Source: Paraburkholderia lycopersici
GTDB lineage: Bacteria > Pseudomonadota > Gammaproteobacteria > Burkholderiales > Burkholderiaceae
Assembly: GCF_900096975.1 (NCBI RefSeq)
Contig: NZ_FMYQ01000013.1
Span: 112,369 to 176,368 of the forward strand
Length of the DNA stretch: 64,000 nucleotides
Reading direction: 5' to 3'
The position numbers and the translations under genes are program-made. Positions 35,495 to 45,252 of this stretch are shown here, one piece after another. Positions within the stretch are counted from its first letter, which is position 1; each line of letters starts with the position of its first letter. The notes under the pieces were generated by a model. The model made no database searches, had not been told where the DNA came from, and was given only the letters and a program-made list of their open reading frames with translations.

Positions 35495-35531
35495 GCGCGC
35501 CCGGACGCAGACGCCTTGCGTCCGGGCGCGC
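35495..35531 (+). terminator. 15-bp perfect hairpin after the BON gene
   Basis: GCGCGCCCGGACGCA and TGCGTCCGGGCGCGC around GACGCCT, starting 6 bases after the stop. The following bases (TGTTGC) are only partly T-rich. Confidence 0.8.
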
Positions 35532-35594
35532 TGTTGCACACGCTGTTGCGCAGTACGCCTGATTAATACGCTCGATCCGGGCGAAGCCGGCGCC

Positions 35595-36647
35595 TCACTC
35601 CTCGCCTTCCCGCGACTGCCTGAGTTGCGCGCGGCGTTGCTCGCCCTGTCGCGCGAGCATCCAACCCGGATACTCCGCCGGCAATCCGCTGACGTCGTCC
35701 AGTACGCCGAGATCCTCGACACTGAGCTTCACTTTCGTCGCGGCGATGTTGTCGTCGAGCTGGTCTACGCGCCTCGCGCCGACGATCACCGACGTCACAG
35801 CCTTCTGATGCAGCAGCCAGGCAAGCGCGATCCGCGCGACCGACACGCCTTTGGCCTGCGCGACCGGCCGCATCGCCTCGATGCAATCCCACGCGCGCTC
35901 GCGATTCACGGGCGGGAAATCGAACGTCGTGCGGCGGCTGCCCGCCTCGCCTTGCTGATCGCGCCCGTACTTGCCGCTCAGCAGCCCGCCCGCGAGCGGA
36001 CTCCAGACCATCAGCCCGAGTCCCTCGCTTTCCAGCATCGGCACCAGTTCGCGTTCGAGGTCGCGCCCCGCGATCGTGTAATAGGCTTGCAGCGACTCGA
36101 AACGCGCGAGCCCTTCGCGCTGCGAGATGCCGAGCGCCTTCACGATCTGCCAGGCCGCCCAGTTCGACACGCCCGCGTAGCGGACATGCCCCTGCCGCAC
36201 CAGCGTGTCGAGCGCGCGCACCGTCTCCTCGATGGGCGTGACGGGATCGAACGCGTGAATCTGGTAGAGATCGATATGGTCGAGCTGCAAGCGCTTCAGG
36301 CTCGCCTTCACGCCGTCCATGATGTGATAGCGCGTGGCCCCGCGCTCGTTCGGCGACGTTCCCATCTCGCCGAACACCTTGGTCGCGATCACCACCTGCT
36401 CGCGCGGGACCTTGAGATTCTTGAGCGCCTGGCCGGTAATCTGCTCGGAAGCGCCCTGCGAGTAGACGTCGGCCGTATCGATGAAATTGATGCCCGCGTC
36501 GAGCGCGCGGCCAACGAGGCGCTCGGCGTCGGACTGCTGAAGATCGCCGATCTGGTTCCAGATGCCGGCGCCGCCGCCGAAGGTCATGGTGCCGAGGCAG
36601 AGTTCCGAAACGAACAGGCCGGTGCGGCCCAGTGGGTTGTAGCGCAT
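35595..36647 (-). CDS. Aldo/keto reductase
   Basis: 350 residues, CGGAG before ATG 36647. (beta/alpha)8 barrel with the AKR tetrad: Asp/Tyr in FIDTADVYSQGASEQ, Lys in VVIATKVFGEMG, His in DHIDLYQIHAFDP; then YAGVSNWAAWQI and the NADPH-binding VIVGARRVDQLDDNIAA. YajO/YghZ-like. It reduces aldehydes or ketones with NADPH; physiological substrate unknown. Confidence 0.93.
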   Translation of the reverse strand: MRYNPLGRTGLFVSELCLGTMTFGGGAGIWNQIGDLQQSDAERLVGRALDAGINFIDTADVYSQGASEQITGQALKNLKVPREQVVIATKVFGEMGTSPNERGATRYHIMDGVKASLKRLQLDHIDLYQIHAFDPVTPIEETVRALDTLVRQGHVRYAGVSNWAAWQIVKALGISQREGLARFESLQAYYTIAGRDLERELVPMLESEGLGLMVWSPLAGGLLSGKYGRDQQGEAGSRRTTFDFPPVNRERAWDCIEAMRPVAQAKGVSVARIALAWLLHQKAVTSVIVGARRVDQLDDNIAATKVKLSVEDLGVLDDVSGLPAEYPGWMLARQGEQRRAQLRQSREGEE

Positions 36648-36911
36648 GGTGTGACTCCGTCGTGGGTCGAGGGAAAGTCCAACGCGGCGAGGATACTGCG
36701 TTCGCGCCGCGCTTGCCGGACAGCCGGCCGCAATGCGTCCGCGCAGGGAAGCCCGCCGCAGTGCTCCCGCAGTGCCCCGCCTATTGAAACGGCGGCAGGC
36801 GACCGGATATCGAAGTCATGCCCGCTGCAACGCCCGCGCCTGGCAGCCACGCACGAAAGCTGCGAGACTGGCAGGCGTGCATGAACGCCACCTCTGTCCC
36901 CCACCATTCGC

Positions 36912-39900
36912 ATGGCACTGTCCGCGCCCCTCGATCCCCCGCGCCGCCCGAACGATCCCGCCCCCGCCGCGGATGACGACGGCGCCGGCGACGTGCTCGC
37001 CCGCTTTCATCCGGCCGTCGCCGGCTGGTTTCGCCGCAGCTTCGACGCGCCCACCGCCGCGCAGCGCGCCGCGTGGCCGCTCGTCGCGAGCCGGCGCGCG
37101 ACGCTGGTCGCCGCCCCGACCGGCTCGGGCAAGACGCTCACGGCGTTTCTCGCCGCGCTCGACGAGCTGGTGCGCGAAGGCCTCGCGAACGGCGGCGCGC
37201 TGCCCGACGCGACGTTGGTGGTGTACGTCTCGCCGCTCAAGGCGCTCTCCAACGACATCCGCCTGAATCTCGAACGGCCGCTCGAAGGCATCGGCGCGGA
37301 ACTGGCCCGGCTCGGTCTGCCGCCGGTCGAAATCCGCACGGCGGTGCGCACCGGCGACACGCCGCAGCCCGAGCGCGCGGCGCTCAGAAAGCGCGCGCCG
37401 CACATCCTCGTGACGACGCCCGAATCACTCTACGTGCTGCTCGGCTCCGAATCGGGCCGCCGCATGCTGGCGAGCACGCGCAGCGTGATCGTCGACGAGA
37501 TCCACGCGCTCGCGGGCAACAAGCGCGGCTGCCATCTCGCGCTGAGCCTCGAGCGGCTCGACGCCCTGTGCGGCGCGCCACTGCTGCGCGTCGGGCTCTC
37601 GGCCACGCAAAAACCGATCGAAACCGTTGCGCGCTTTCTGGTGGGCATGGGCGAGCCGCGGCAAGCGCCGCGCGCCTGCGAGATCGTCGACGTGGGCCAC
37701 ACGCGCACGCGCGACCTCGCGATCGAGATGCCGCCCGTGCCGCTCGAAGCCGTGATGGCGAACGACGTGTGGGAACGGGTGTACGACCGCATGGCCGAAC
37801 TCGTCGCCATGCATCGCACGACGCTCGTGTTCGTCAACACGCGCCGCATGGCCGAGCGCGTGGCGCGCCATCTCACCGACCGCCTCGGCGCCGAAGCCGT
37901 CGCCGCGCATCACGGCAGCCTTGCGCGCGAGCATCGCTTCCTGGCCGAACAGCGCCTGAAGCGCGGCGAACTGCGCGTGCTCGTGGCGACGGCATCGCTC
38001 GAACTGGGCATCGACATTGGCGACGTCGATCTCGTGTGCCAGATCGGTTCGCCGCGCTCGATCGCAGCCTTTCTGCAACGCGTGGGGCGCTCGGGACACC
38101 AGGTCGGCGGCGTGCCGAAGGGCCGGCTCTTCCCGACTTCGCGCGACGACCTGATCGAATGCGCGGCGCTGCTCGACAGCGTGCGGCGCGGCGAGCTGGA
38201 CCGGCTCGCGACGCCTCATGCGCCGCTCGACGTGCTCGCGCAGCAAATCGTCGCCGAGGTGGCCTGCGAGGCGTGGGAAGAGGACGCGCTCTACGCGCTC
38301 GTGCGGCGCGCCACGCCCTGGGCGAATCTCGAGCGCGCGCAATTCGACGCCGTGCTGCGCATGCTCGCCGAGGGTTACACGAGCCGTCACGGGCCGCGCG
38401 CCGCCTACCTGCACCGCGACGTGGTGAGCCATACGCTGCGCGCGCGGCGCGGCGCGCGGCTCGTCGCGCTCACCTCGGGCGGCACGATCCCCGACAACGC
38501 CGATTACGCCGTTCTGCTCGAACCGCAAAGCGTGCAGATCGGCACCGTCAACGAGGACTTCGCCGTCGAAAGCCTCGCGGGCGACGTGTTCCAGCTCGGC
38601 AACGCCTCGTACCGCATCTTGCGCATCGAGGCAGGCCGCGTGCGCGTGGAGGACGCGCAAGGGCAGCCACCCAACATCCCGTTCTGGCTGGGCGAAGCGC
38701 CCGGCCGCAGCGACGAGCTTTCGTTCGCGATTTCACGTCTGCGCAAGGCGGTCGAAGCAGCGCTTGCCGATGCGAGCACAAGCACGGCGGACGATGCGCC
38801 GTCGCCCGCCGTGATCGATCGCGCCACGGCGACGCTCGCCGCCTCGCTCGGCATGGACGACGCTGCGGTACGCCAGATAGTCGAATATCTGGCGCGCGCC
38901 CGCGCGGCGCTCTCGGTGCTGCCCACGCAGGACACGCTCGTCATGGAGCGCTTTTTCGACGAGGCGGGCGGCACGCAGCTCGTGATCCACGCGCCGTTCG
39001 GCAGCCGCCTGAACCGTGCGTGGGGCCTCGCGCTGCGCAAGCGCTTTTGCCGCCAGTTCAATTTCGAGCTGCAGGCTGCCGCAACCGAGGACGCCATCAT
39101 TCTTTCGCTCACTGGCGCGCACAGTTTCGCGCTGGACGAAGTGTGGCGCTATCTCCATTCGAACTCCGCCGAGCATCTGCTCGTGCAGGCGCTGCTCGAC
39201 GCGCCGCTCTTTGGCGTGCGCTGGCGCTGGAACGCGACCACGGCGCTCGCGCTGCCGCGCCAGACCGGCGGGCGCAAAACGCCGCCGCAGATCCAGCGCA
39301 TGCGCAGCGAGGACCTGCTCGCAGCCGTGTTCCCTGACCAGGTGGCGTGCGTGGAGAACATCGTGGGAGAGCGCGAGGTGCCGCGCCACCCGCTCGTCGA
39401 CCAGACACTCGACGACTGCCTGCACGATGCTATGGATACCGAAGCATGGCTCGCGCTCTTGCGCCGCATCGAAGCGCACGAGGTGCGCCTCGTGACGCGC
39501 GAACTGCCCGCGCCCTCGCCGCTCGCGGCCGAGATCCTGACCGCGCGCCCGTATGCGTTCCTCGACGACGCCCCCCTCGAAGAGCGCCGCACGCAGGCGG
39601 TACTGTCACGACGCTGGAGCGACCCCGAATCCACCGACGACCTCGGCGCGCTCGACCCCGAGGCAATTGCGAGCGTGCGCGACGAAGCCTGGCCGCAAGT
39701 GCGCGACGCCGACGAAATGCATGACGCGCTCACGAGTCTCGGCGCGCTGGCCGAAAGCGAGGCGCAGCGCGAGCCGCAATGGCTCGCGTGGCTCGCGCAA
39801 CTCGCGGCGGCTCGACGCGCGACGCGGCTGCCGGTCGCGCAGCACGACGCGCTGTGGGTGGGCGTCGAGCGGCTGGCCTGCGTACAGGCCATCTACCCGC

Positions 39901-41516
39901 AGGCGCAGTGCGAGCCGCCGCTCGCGCCGCCGCCCGAATACGCGCAAACGTGGACCGAAGATGCGGCGCTCGTCGAAATCGTGCGTGCGCGCCTGTCGGG
40001 TTTCGGACCACTGACCGTCGCGCAGGTAGCTCGGCCCCTCGCACTGGAGGCGAGCGTGGCGGCGCTTGCGCTCACGCGCCTCGAAGCGGAAGGCACTGTG
40101 ATGCGCGGGCGCTTCACGCCGCATGCGATGGGCGGTAGCGAGGAGGAATGGTGCGAACGTCATCTGCTCGCGCGCATCCACCGCTATACGGTGCGCAAGC
40201 TCAGACGCGAAATCGAACCCGTCGAGCGCCACGACTTCATGCGTTTCCTGTTCGAGTGGCAACGCGTCGCGCCTGGCGCGCGCGGCTCGGGCCGCGAGGC
40301 GCTGGCCGCGGTGCTCGATCAGCTCGAAGGCTGGGAAGCCTCGGCGCTCGCGTGGGAGGACGAAATCCTGCCGGCGCGCGTCGACGATTACACGCCGACG
40401 CTACTCGACGACCTGTGCCGCTCCGGACGACTCGCATGGGCGCGGCTGCCCGCGCGCGCGGCGGCCGCATCGACGGTGCGCAGCACGCCAGTCGTGCTGC
40501 TCTCGCGCCGCGAACTGGCGCGCTGGACGGCGCTCGTCGAAGCGCCCGACCCGGCCGGGCTTTCGGCGCGCGCACGGCGCGTGTACGAGGCGCTGCTGCG
40601 GCACGGCGCAATGTTCTTCGACGAACTGGCCGCCGACGCGCATCTGCTCGGCGTCGAGCTGGAGAACGCGCTCGGCGAACTGGTGGCGGCCGGTCTCGTG
40701 AACGCGGACAGCTTCGCCGGGCTTCGCGCGCTCGTGAAACCCGCCGCACAGCGCAACGCACATCATGGCCGACGCAGACCGCGCGGCTTCGGGCCGCTGG
40801 CGGGCGGCATGGCCGACGCGGGGCGCTGGGCGACGCTGCGGCGCGTTCAGTTGCACGATGCGTTGGCCGAGCCACGGCCCGATGCGTTGACCGCGCCGCA
40901 AGCCGCTGCGGCCGACGATGCCGCGGCGCTCGTCGCGACGCGATCGCCTGCGTCGCATGCCGCTGCCGAAGGCAACGCGCTGCCTCGCGCGCAGGCACTC
41001 GCGCGCGCGAGGCAGACCGCCAACGCCGCGCGCCGTCCACCCGCCGATCCGGAACTGCTCGAACATGTCGCCAACGTCCTGCTGCGCCGGTACGGCGTGA
41101 TCGGCTGGCACCTGCTCGGACGCGAAGCGCCGTGGCTGCCCCCATGGCGAGACTTGCTGCGCGTGCTGCATCGCATGGAAGCCCGCGGCGACGTGCGCGG
41201 CGGACGCTTCGTCACCGGCATCTCGGGCGAGCAGTTCGCGCTGCCCGAAGCTGTGGCGCTGCTGCGAGACGTGCGACGGCGCGGGCCAACGCAAGGCGAC
41301 GGCGGCGCGCTCGTCTGCGTAAGCGCCGCCGATCCGCTCAATCTCCTCGGGTCGCTGATGCCCGGTGAAAAAGTGCCGGCGCTGACCGGCAACCGCATCG
41401 TGTTCCGCGACGGCGTGCCCATCGCCACCTTGGTTGCCGGCCGCTTCAGTTTTCTCGGCGAGTTCGACGAAAGCACGCGCGCCGCATTGCGCGCGCACCT
41501 CGCCAAGCCATGGTGA
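36912..41516 (+). CDS. lhr: ATP-dependent helicase Lhr
   Basis: 1534 residues, matching large Lhr proteins (E. coli 1538). SF2 helicase core about 30-440: Q-motif FDAPTAAQRAAWP, Walker A APTGSGKT, DEIH box (VDEIHALAGNKRGCHL), motif III GLSATQKP, motifs V/VI ATASLELGIDIGDVDLVCQIGSP and QRVGRSGH. Then the winged-helix and Lhr-specific region (about 440-900) and a long C-terminal domain. DNA/RNA helicase involved in DNA repair in other bacteria. No ribosome site is obvious before ATG 36912. The antisense frame 37425-38660 is a shadow. Confidence 0.96.
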   Translation: MALSAPLDPPRRPNDPAPAADDDGAGDVLARFHPAVAGWFRRSFDAPTAAQRAAWPLVASRRATLVAAPTGSGKTLTAFLAALDELVREGLANGGALPDATLVVYVSPLKALSNDIRLNLERPLEGIGAELARLGLPPVEIRTAVRTGDTPQPERAALRKRAPHILVTTPESLYVLLGSESGRRMLASTRSVIVDEIHALAGNKRGCHLALSLERLDALCGAPLLRVGLSATQKPIETVARFLVGMGEPRQAPRACEIVDVGHTRTRDLAIEMPPVPLEAVMANDVWERVYDRMAELVAMHRTTLVFVNTRRMAERVARHLTDRLGAEAVAAHHGSLAREHRFLAEQRLKRGELRVLVATASLELGIDIGDVDLVCQIGSPRSIAAFLQRVGRSGHQVGGVPKGRLFPTSRDDLIECAALLDSVRRGELDRLATPHAPLDVLAQQIVAEVACEAWEEDALYALVRRATPWANLERAQFDAVLRMLAEGYTSRHGPRAAYLHRDVVSHTLRARRGARLVALTSGGTIPDNADYAVLLEPQSVQIGTVNEDFAVESLAGDVFQLGNASYRILRIEAGRVRVEDAQGQPPNIPFWLGEAPGRSDELSFAISRLRKAVEAALADASTSTADDAPSPAVIDRATATLAASLGMDDAAVRQIVEYLARARAALSVLPTQDTLVMERFFDEAGGTQLVIHAPFGSRLNRAWGLALRKRFCRQFNFELQAAATEDAIILSLTGAHSFALDEVWRYLHSNSAEHLLVQALLDAPLFGVRWRWNATTALALPRQTGGRKTPPQIQRMRSEDLLAAVFPDQVACVENIVGEREVPRHPLVDQTLDDCLHDAMDTEAWLALLRRIEAHEVRLVTRELPAPSPLAAEILTARPYAFLDDAPLEERRTQAVLSRRWSDPESTDDLGALDPEAIASVRDEAWPQVRDADEMHDALTSLGALAESEAQREPQWLAWLAQLAAARRATRLPVAQHDALWVGVERLACVQAIYPQAQCEPPLAPPPEYAQTWTEDAALVEIVRARLSGFGPLTVAQVARPLALEASVAALALTRLEAEGTVMRGRFTPHAMGGSEEEWCERHLLARIHRYTVRKLRREIEPVERHDFMRFLFEWQRVAPGARGSGREALAAVLDQLEGWEASALAWEDEILPARVDDYTPTLLDDLCRSGRLAWARLPARAAAASTVRSTPVVLLSRRELARWTALVEAPDPAGLSARARRVYEALLRHGAMFFDELAADAHLLGVELENALGELVAAGLVNADSFAGLRALVKPAAQRNAHHGRRRPRGFGPLAGGMADAGRWATLRRVQLHDALAEPRPDALTAPQAAAADDAAALVATRSPASHAAAEGNALPRAQALARARQTANAARRPPADPELLEHVANVLLRRYGVIGWHLLGREAPWLPPWRDLLRVLHRMEARGDVRGGRFVTGISGEQFALPEAVALLRDVRRRGPTQGDGGALVCVSAADPLNLLGSLMPGEKVPALTGNRIVFRDGVPIATLVAGRFSFLGEFDESTRAALRAHLAKPW

Positions 41517-41585
41517 GGCGCGCTCCACCGGTGCCGACGGGGCTGGCGGTTAGTTGCGGCGAACTTTCGTTGGCGAAGCGCGCGA

Positions 41586-43046
41586 TCAAGGCGCTGCCGC
41601 GATCACCTCCGCCACCGTGGCCGTGAGCTTCTTCGCATAGGGCACGTGCAGAAACTCATTCGGCCCATGTGCATTCGACTTCGGGCCCAGCACGCCGCAC
41701 ACCATGAACTGCGACCGGGGAAAACCGGCCTGCAGCACGTTCATGAGCGGAATCGTGCCGCCCTGGCCCAGATAAGCGCAGTCCGCGCCGAAATGCGTGC
41801 GTGAGGCGGCGTTGAGCGCCTCGGTGAGCCACGGAGCGAGTTCCGGGGCATTCCAGCCATTGGCCGCGCCTGCGTCCGGCTTGAACGTGACCTTTGCGTT
41901 GTAAGGCGGGTCGAGTTCGAGCAGCGCCTTGAGCTCCGCCACGGCTTTCGAGGCCTCGACGAGCGGCGGCAAGCGCAGCGAAAGTTTGAACGCCGTGCGC
42001 GGACGCAGCACGTTGCCGGCGTCGGCGAGCGCGGGCAGGCCCGCCGCGCCGGTCACCGAGAGCGAGGGCCGCCACGTCGAGTCCAGTAGCGCCTCCTGCG
42101 GATCCGTCGTGGTGGGCAGCACGCGCCGCCCGTCCTGGCCGCACGCCCAAGGCATGCTCTTCCAGACGCTGTCCCCGAGAATCCTGGCGGTGGCCTCGGC
42201 TTCGCTCAGGCGCTTCGACGGGATCGCGCAGTGAAAGCCTTTGGGAAGCAGCGAGCCGCTCGCGGCGTCTTCGAGCCGCTCGAAAAGCTGCCGCATCACG
42301 CGGAAGCTCGAGGGCGCAATGCCGCCGTACGATCCCGAATGAATCCCCTCTTCGAGCACCTCGACCTCGAGGTCGCCCGCCACGAGGCCGCGCAGCGACG
42401 TGGTGAGCCAAAGCTGGTCGTAATTGCCCGCGCCCGAGTCGAGGCAAACCACGAGGCCCACGTTGCCGAGCCGTTCGCGCAGCGCGTCGACGTAAGGCAG
42501 CAGATCATAACTGCCCGATTCCTCGCAGGTTTCGATGAGGCCCACGCAGCGCGGCCGTTCGATGCCTTGCGCGTCGAGCGCGGAGAGCGCCGTGACGCTC
42601 GCGTAGATCGCGTAGCCGTCGTCCGCGCCGCCGCGACCGTACAGGCGACCGTCTTCGAGCTTGGGTGTCCACGGGCCGAGATCGTTGCGCCAGCCGGAAA
42701 ATTCCGGCTGCTTGTCGAGGTGGCCATAGAGTACGACCGTTTCGCTGCTGCCCGAGCGCGTGGCGGGCGCCTCGAAGAAAATGACCGGCGTGCGATTGGC
42801 GAGGCGCACGATCTCCAGTTTCAGGCCGCGCACCGGCTGCTGCTCCGCCCATTTCGCCGCCTCCTGGACGACTCGCTCGATATAGCCGTGCTGCGCCCAT
42901 TGCGGGTCGAACGCGGGGCTCTTGGCGGGCACCGCGATGTAGTCGGTCAACGCGGGCACGATCTCGTCATGCCATTTACGTTCGACGAAGGCGCGCAATT
43001 CGTCGTGATCCAGTTGGCGGGTGGCCTCGGAAGGGGCGGAGATCAT
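41586..43046 (-). CDS. M20 family metallopeptidase (dipeptidase-like)
   Basis: 486 residues from ATG 43046 (AGGGAA about 9 bases upstream); the frame continues to 43313 without domain similarity. Di-zinc site residues: His/Asp in LYGHLDKQPE, Asp in YGRGGADDGYA, Glu-Glu in IETCEESGS, Asp in LDSGAGNYD, and a late His in GPNEFLHVPYAKK. An insert dimerisation domain lies about 210-380. Cytoplasmic carnosinase/CPG2-like peptidase acting on dipeptides or amino-acid amides; the exact substrate is unknown. Converges on lhr. Confidence 0.92.
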   Translation of the reverse strand: MISAPSEATRQLDHDELRAFVERKWHDEIVPALTDYIAVPAKSPAFDPQWAQHGYIERVVQEAAKWAEQQPVRGLKLEIVRLANRTPVIFFEAPATRSGSSETVVLYGHLDKQPEFSGWRNDLGPWTPKLEDGRLYGRGGADDGYAIYASVTALSALDAQGIERPRCVGLIETCEESGSYDLLPYVDALRERLGNVGLVVCLDSGAGNYDQLWLTTSLRGLVAGDLEVEVLEEGIHSGSYGGIAPSSFRVMRQLFERLEDAASGSLLPKGFHCAIPSKRLSEAEATARILGDSVWKSMPWACGQDGRRVLPTTTDPQEALLDSTWRPSLSVTGAAGLPALADAGNVLRPRTAFKLSLRLPPLVEASKAVAELKALLELDPPYNAKVTFKPDAGAANGWNAPELAPWLTEALNAASRTHFGADCAYLGQGGTIPLMNVLQAGFPRSQFMVCGVLGPKSNAHGPNEFLHVPYAKKLTATVAEVIAAAP

Positions 43047-43217
43047 GGTGTCGGTTCCCTGCGATGGAAAACCCCGATGATAGACCCGTTCTCCCGCTCG
43101 CCGACACCCCTCGCGCCCATGGTTGGCCGTCCGGCCAAGGCCTGGTGCACGCTCGACGCCAATCCGCGCGAAAATGATGGATCGGGCATATTCCGTCGCT
43201 TTTCGGAGAGTGAAAAC

Positions 43218-43538
43218 ATGGCGAGCCGTTCCGTCTTCGAGATCGTCGTTCTCGCAGCGGTGGTCGTGCTCTACTTTCTTCCCGCGCTGATCGCCGACAA
43301 GCGCCGGCGTCACGACCTGCTGATCATTGCGCTCTTCAACGCCGTGCTTGGATGGACGGTGCTCGGCTGGCTGCTGGCGTTGTTCTGGTCATTTCAGCCC
43401 AATCCGCCGGAAGATCTTGGCGGGCAAACGAAGACGCGCAGCCGCCGGATCGGAATGCTGGTCTTTTCGCGCAGGCTCGACGACCGCGTCCATGCGCGTG
43501 AAGCGCGTGCGGCGGAGCGCGAACGCTCCTCGCGTTGA
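43218..43538 (+). CDS. Superinfection-immunity-family small membrane protein
   Basis: 106 residues from ATG 43218 (GGAGAG 8 bases before). Two TM helices (VFEIVVLAAVVVLYFLPALIA and HDLLIIALFNAVLGWTVLGWLLALFWSF) with the loop ADKRRRHD match the T4 Imm-like family. A cytoplasmic basic tail follows. Phage Imm blocks DNA injection, but chromosomal relatives are common and have no shown phage role. No prophage genes are nearby. Confidence 0.8.
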   Translation: MASRSVFEIVVLAAVVVLYFLPALIADKRRRHDLLIIALFNAVLGWTVLGWLLALFWSFQPNPPEDLGGQTKTRSRRIGMLVFSRRLDDRVHAREARAAERERSSR

Positions 43539-43658
43539 GGCAGTCAGTCTTATCCAGATGGCCAATGTGCAAGGCCATTGCAGCACGCGCCGCCCTTGCG
43601 TGAAATAATCACAAGGAACCATACCGCCCTCACGCAACGCAAATTACGGAGCCCCGTC

Positions 43659-44291
43659 ATGCCGCACGCCGCCCCGCTGTTCGCCTTTGCCGCCGTCGCA
43701 CTCGGCATGGCGCTCACGCCCGGACCCAACATGATCTATCTGATCTCGCGCTCGATCTGCCAGGGCCGCAAAGCGGGCCTGATTTCACTGGGCGGCGTCG
43801 CGCTCGGTTTCGTGTTCTATATGCTGTGCGCCGCGTTCGGCATTACGGCGTTACTCATGGCCGTGCCGTTCGCTTACGACGCGCTGCGCCTGGGCGGCGC
43901 GCTCTATCTGTTCTGGCTGGCCTGGCAGGCGCTCAAGCCGGGCGGGCGCTCGCCGTTCCAGGTGCGCGAACTGCCGGCCGACCGGCCGCGCAAGCTCTTT
44001 CTGATGGGGTTCGTCACGAACCTGCTGAATCCGAAAATCGCCATTCTGTATTTGTCGCTGCTGCCGCAATTCATCGACCCGCATCGCGGCAGCGTGCTGG
44101 CGCAGTCGATCGCGCTCGGCAGCATTCAGATCGCCCTTTCGATCAGCGTGAACGCCGCCGTTGCCATGACGGCAGGCACGATCGCCACGTTTCTCGGTGA
44201 GCGCCCCACGTGGCTGAAGCTTCAGCGCTGGCTCATGGGCACGGTGCTCGCCGGGCTCGCCGTGCGTATCGCCGCCGAAGGCCAGCGATAA
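43659..44291 (+). CDS. LysE/RhtB family amino-acid exporter
   Basis: 210 residues from ATG 43659 (GGAG upstream). Family signature ALGMALTPGPNMIYLISRSICQGRKAGLISLGGVALGF at the N terminus, about six TM helices, and GFVTNLLNPKIAILYLSLLPQFI in the middle. Exports amino acids or homoserine-lactone-like compounds at the inner membrane. Ends at the hairpin 44298-44321. Confidence 0.93.
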   Translation: MPHAAPLFAFAAVALGMALTPGPNMIYLISRSICQGRKAGLISLGGVALGFVFYMLCAAFGITALLMAVPFAYDALRLGGALYLFWLAWQALKPGGRSPFQVRELPADRPRKLFLMGFVTNLLNPKIAILYLSLLPQFIDPHRGSVLAQSIALGSIQIALSISVNAAVAMTAGTIATFLGERPTWLKLQRWLMGTVLAGLAVRIAAEGQR

Positions 44292-44297
44292 AACGAA

Positions 44298-44321
44298 CGA
44301 CCGGGCACGCCGGCCCGGTCG
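44298..44321. terminator. Hairpin between convergent genes
   Basis: CGACCGGGC and GCCCGGTCG around ACGCCG, located between the exporter stop and the YodC-like stop. Confidence 0.6.
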
Positions 44322-44348
44322 CGATCGCAGCGCTGGCAAGTCTGCGTT

Positions 44349-44636
44349 CTAAAAACTGCCTGCGGCCCTGCCGCCCATCGGGCTGCGCATCTTGACGAAA
44401 GCTGCGGGTATGGAGCGAGGTTCGATCTGCACCATGTCTTGCGCGAACATGTCCTGGCGCAGTTCGCCGTGCTCATCGAACCATTGGCAGATCAGCCAGT
44501 TGCCGCTCGCAAAGCCAACCGGACCGGCGTACATGACGGTCATGCGCGGGCCGCCCGACTTCAGGGTGACAACGTCGCCAATCCCGGCCATGGCGGCACG
44601 CGGCTTTTCGGCTACGTCGATGCTCGTATCAAGCAT
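44349..44636 (-). CDS. DUF2158 (YodC-like) protein
   Basis: 95 residues from ATG 44636 (GGGGAA upstream); the longer frame to 44762 is not supported. Contains IGDVVTLKSGGPRMTVMYAG ... LICQWFDEHGELRQDMF, the small beta-fold DUF2158. Many such proteins are short cytoplasmic proteins of unknown role. The tail after residue 75 is family-variable. Confidence 0.85.
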   Translation of the reverse strand: MLDTSIDVAEKPRAAMAGIGDVVTLKSGGPRMTVMYAGPVGFASGNWLICQWFDEHGELRQDMFAQDMVQIEPRSIPAAFVKMRSPMGGRAAGSF

Positions 44637-45187
44637 GAAGTTCCCCGTTAAAAAATGCACAGAGAAAAACGCTGAGCGGGATAGTGCACCTCCCCCGCCT
44701 CCGGACCGCCCTTTCGTTAATGAAAATGCGGCGGCTGTTAATAAGTTTGGCAAGACTAACAACTCGAATTAATGCGCGCAAGCGATTTCAATAACACCTG
44801 CTGAAAACCCTGTTATTGCGCACCCGCTGAAACCGGCTGCAAACGCGGCCCGCAGAATTTACCCGGAAAGCCGTACATGGACACGCAAGACCTACCGGGA
44901 AAGATTTCTCTTCCCAACAGTCATATTATTTCTGCATTGCTTCCAAAATGACGCACAGCAACTTCCGGTAAATACTCGCGCGGGCAGCGGCATTAACCCA
45001 GCATTTCCTGAAAACCGAAAGCCGTGCCGGCGCGGGTGGAAACGTTTTCTGCGCCGATAAACCGCCCGTTCGATTATTTTCTCCCAATGGATTCCGTCTG
45101 CCCCGCGCTAGCGAAATCCTCAACGTTTGCCCGGCGATTTCAAAATATGCGAGCGAAACAGGATTGTCATGTAAATCTGAAATACAA
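44637..45187. other. Gene-free region of lower GC
   Basis: About 550 bases between the YodC-like start and the terminator at 45188. GC falls to about half, unlike the flanks. I see no convincing coding frame; the 104-residue minus frame 44926-45240 has no family features and runs through the terminator. It may hold promoters or a small RNA, but no sharp signal was recognised. Confidence 0.5.
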
Positions 45188-45219
45188 AGAAAAACCCTAT
45201 CCGGCAAAGCCGGATAGGG
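45188..45219 (-). terminator. Rho-independent terminator after the CMD-family gene
   Basis: CCCTATCCGGC and GCCGGATAGGG (11 bp, loop AAA), followed on the minus strand by a T run (plus-strand AAAAA at 45190-45194). It ends the operon of the CMD-family and class-III aminotransferase genes. Confidence 0.9.
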
Positions 45220-45252
45220 CGTCGCAGGTGCCTCGCACACGGAGCCGCGTGC

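Noticed and set aside
37073..39337. 754-residue plus frame within lhr
   Set aside because: Alternative frame of lhr; Arg-rich without motifs.
43218..43538. Phage-defence island suggested by the superinfection-immunity-like gene
   Set aside because: No integrase, phage, toxin or restriction genes around it; the family is common in chromosomes.
44926..45240. 104-residue minus ORF
   Set aside because: Runs through a perfect rho-independent terminator and has no coding bias.
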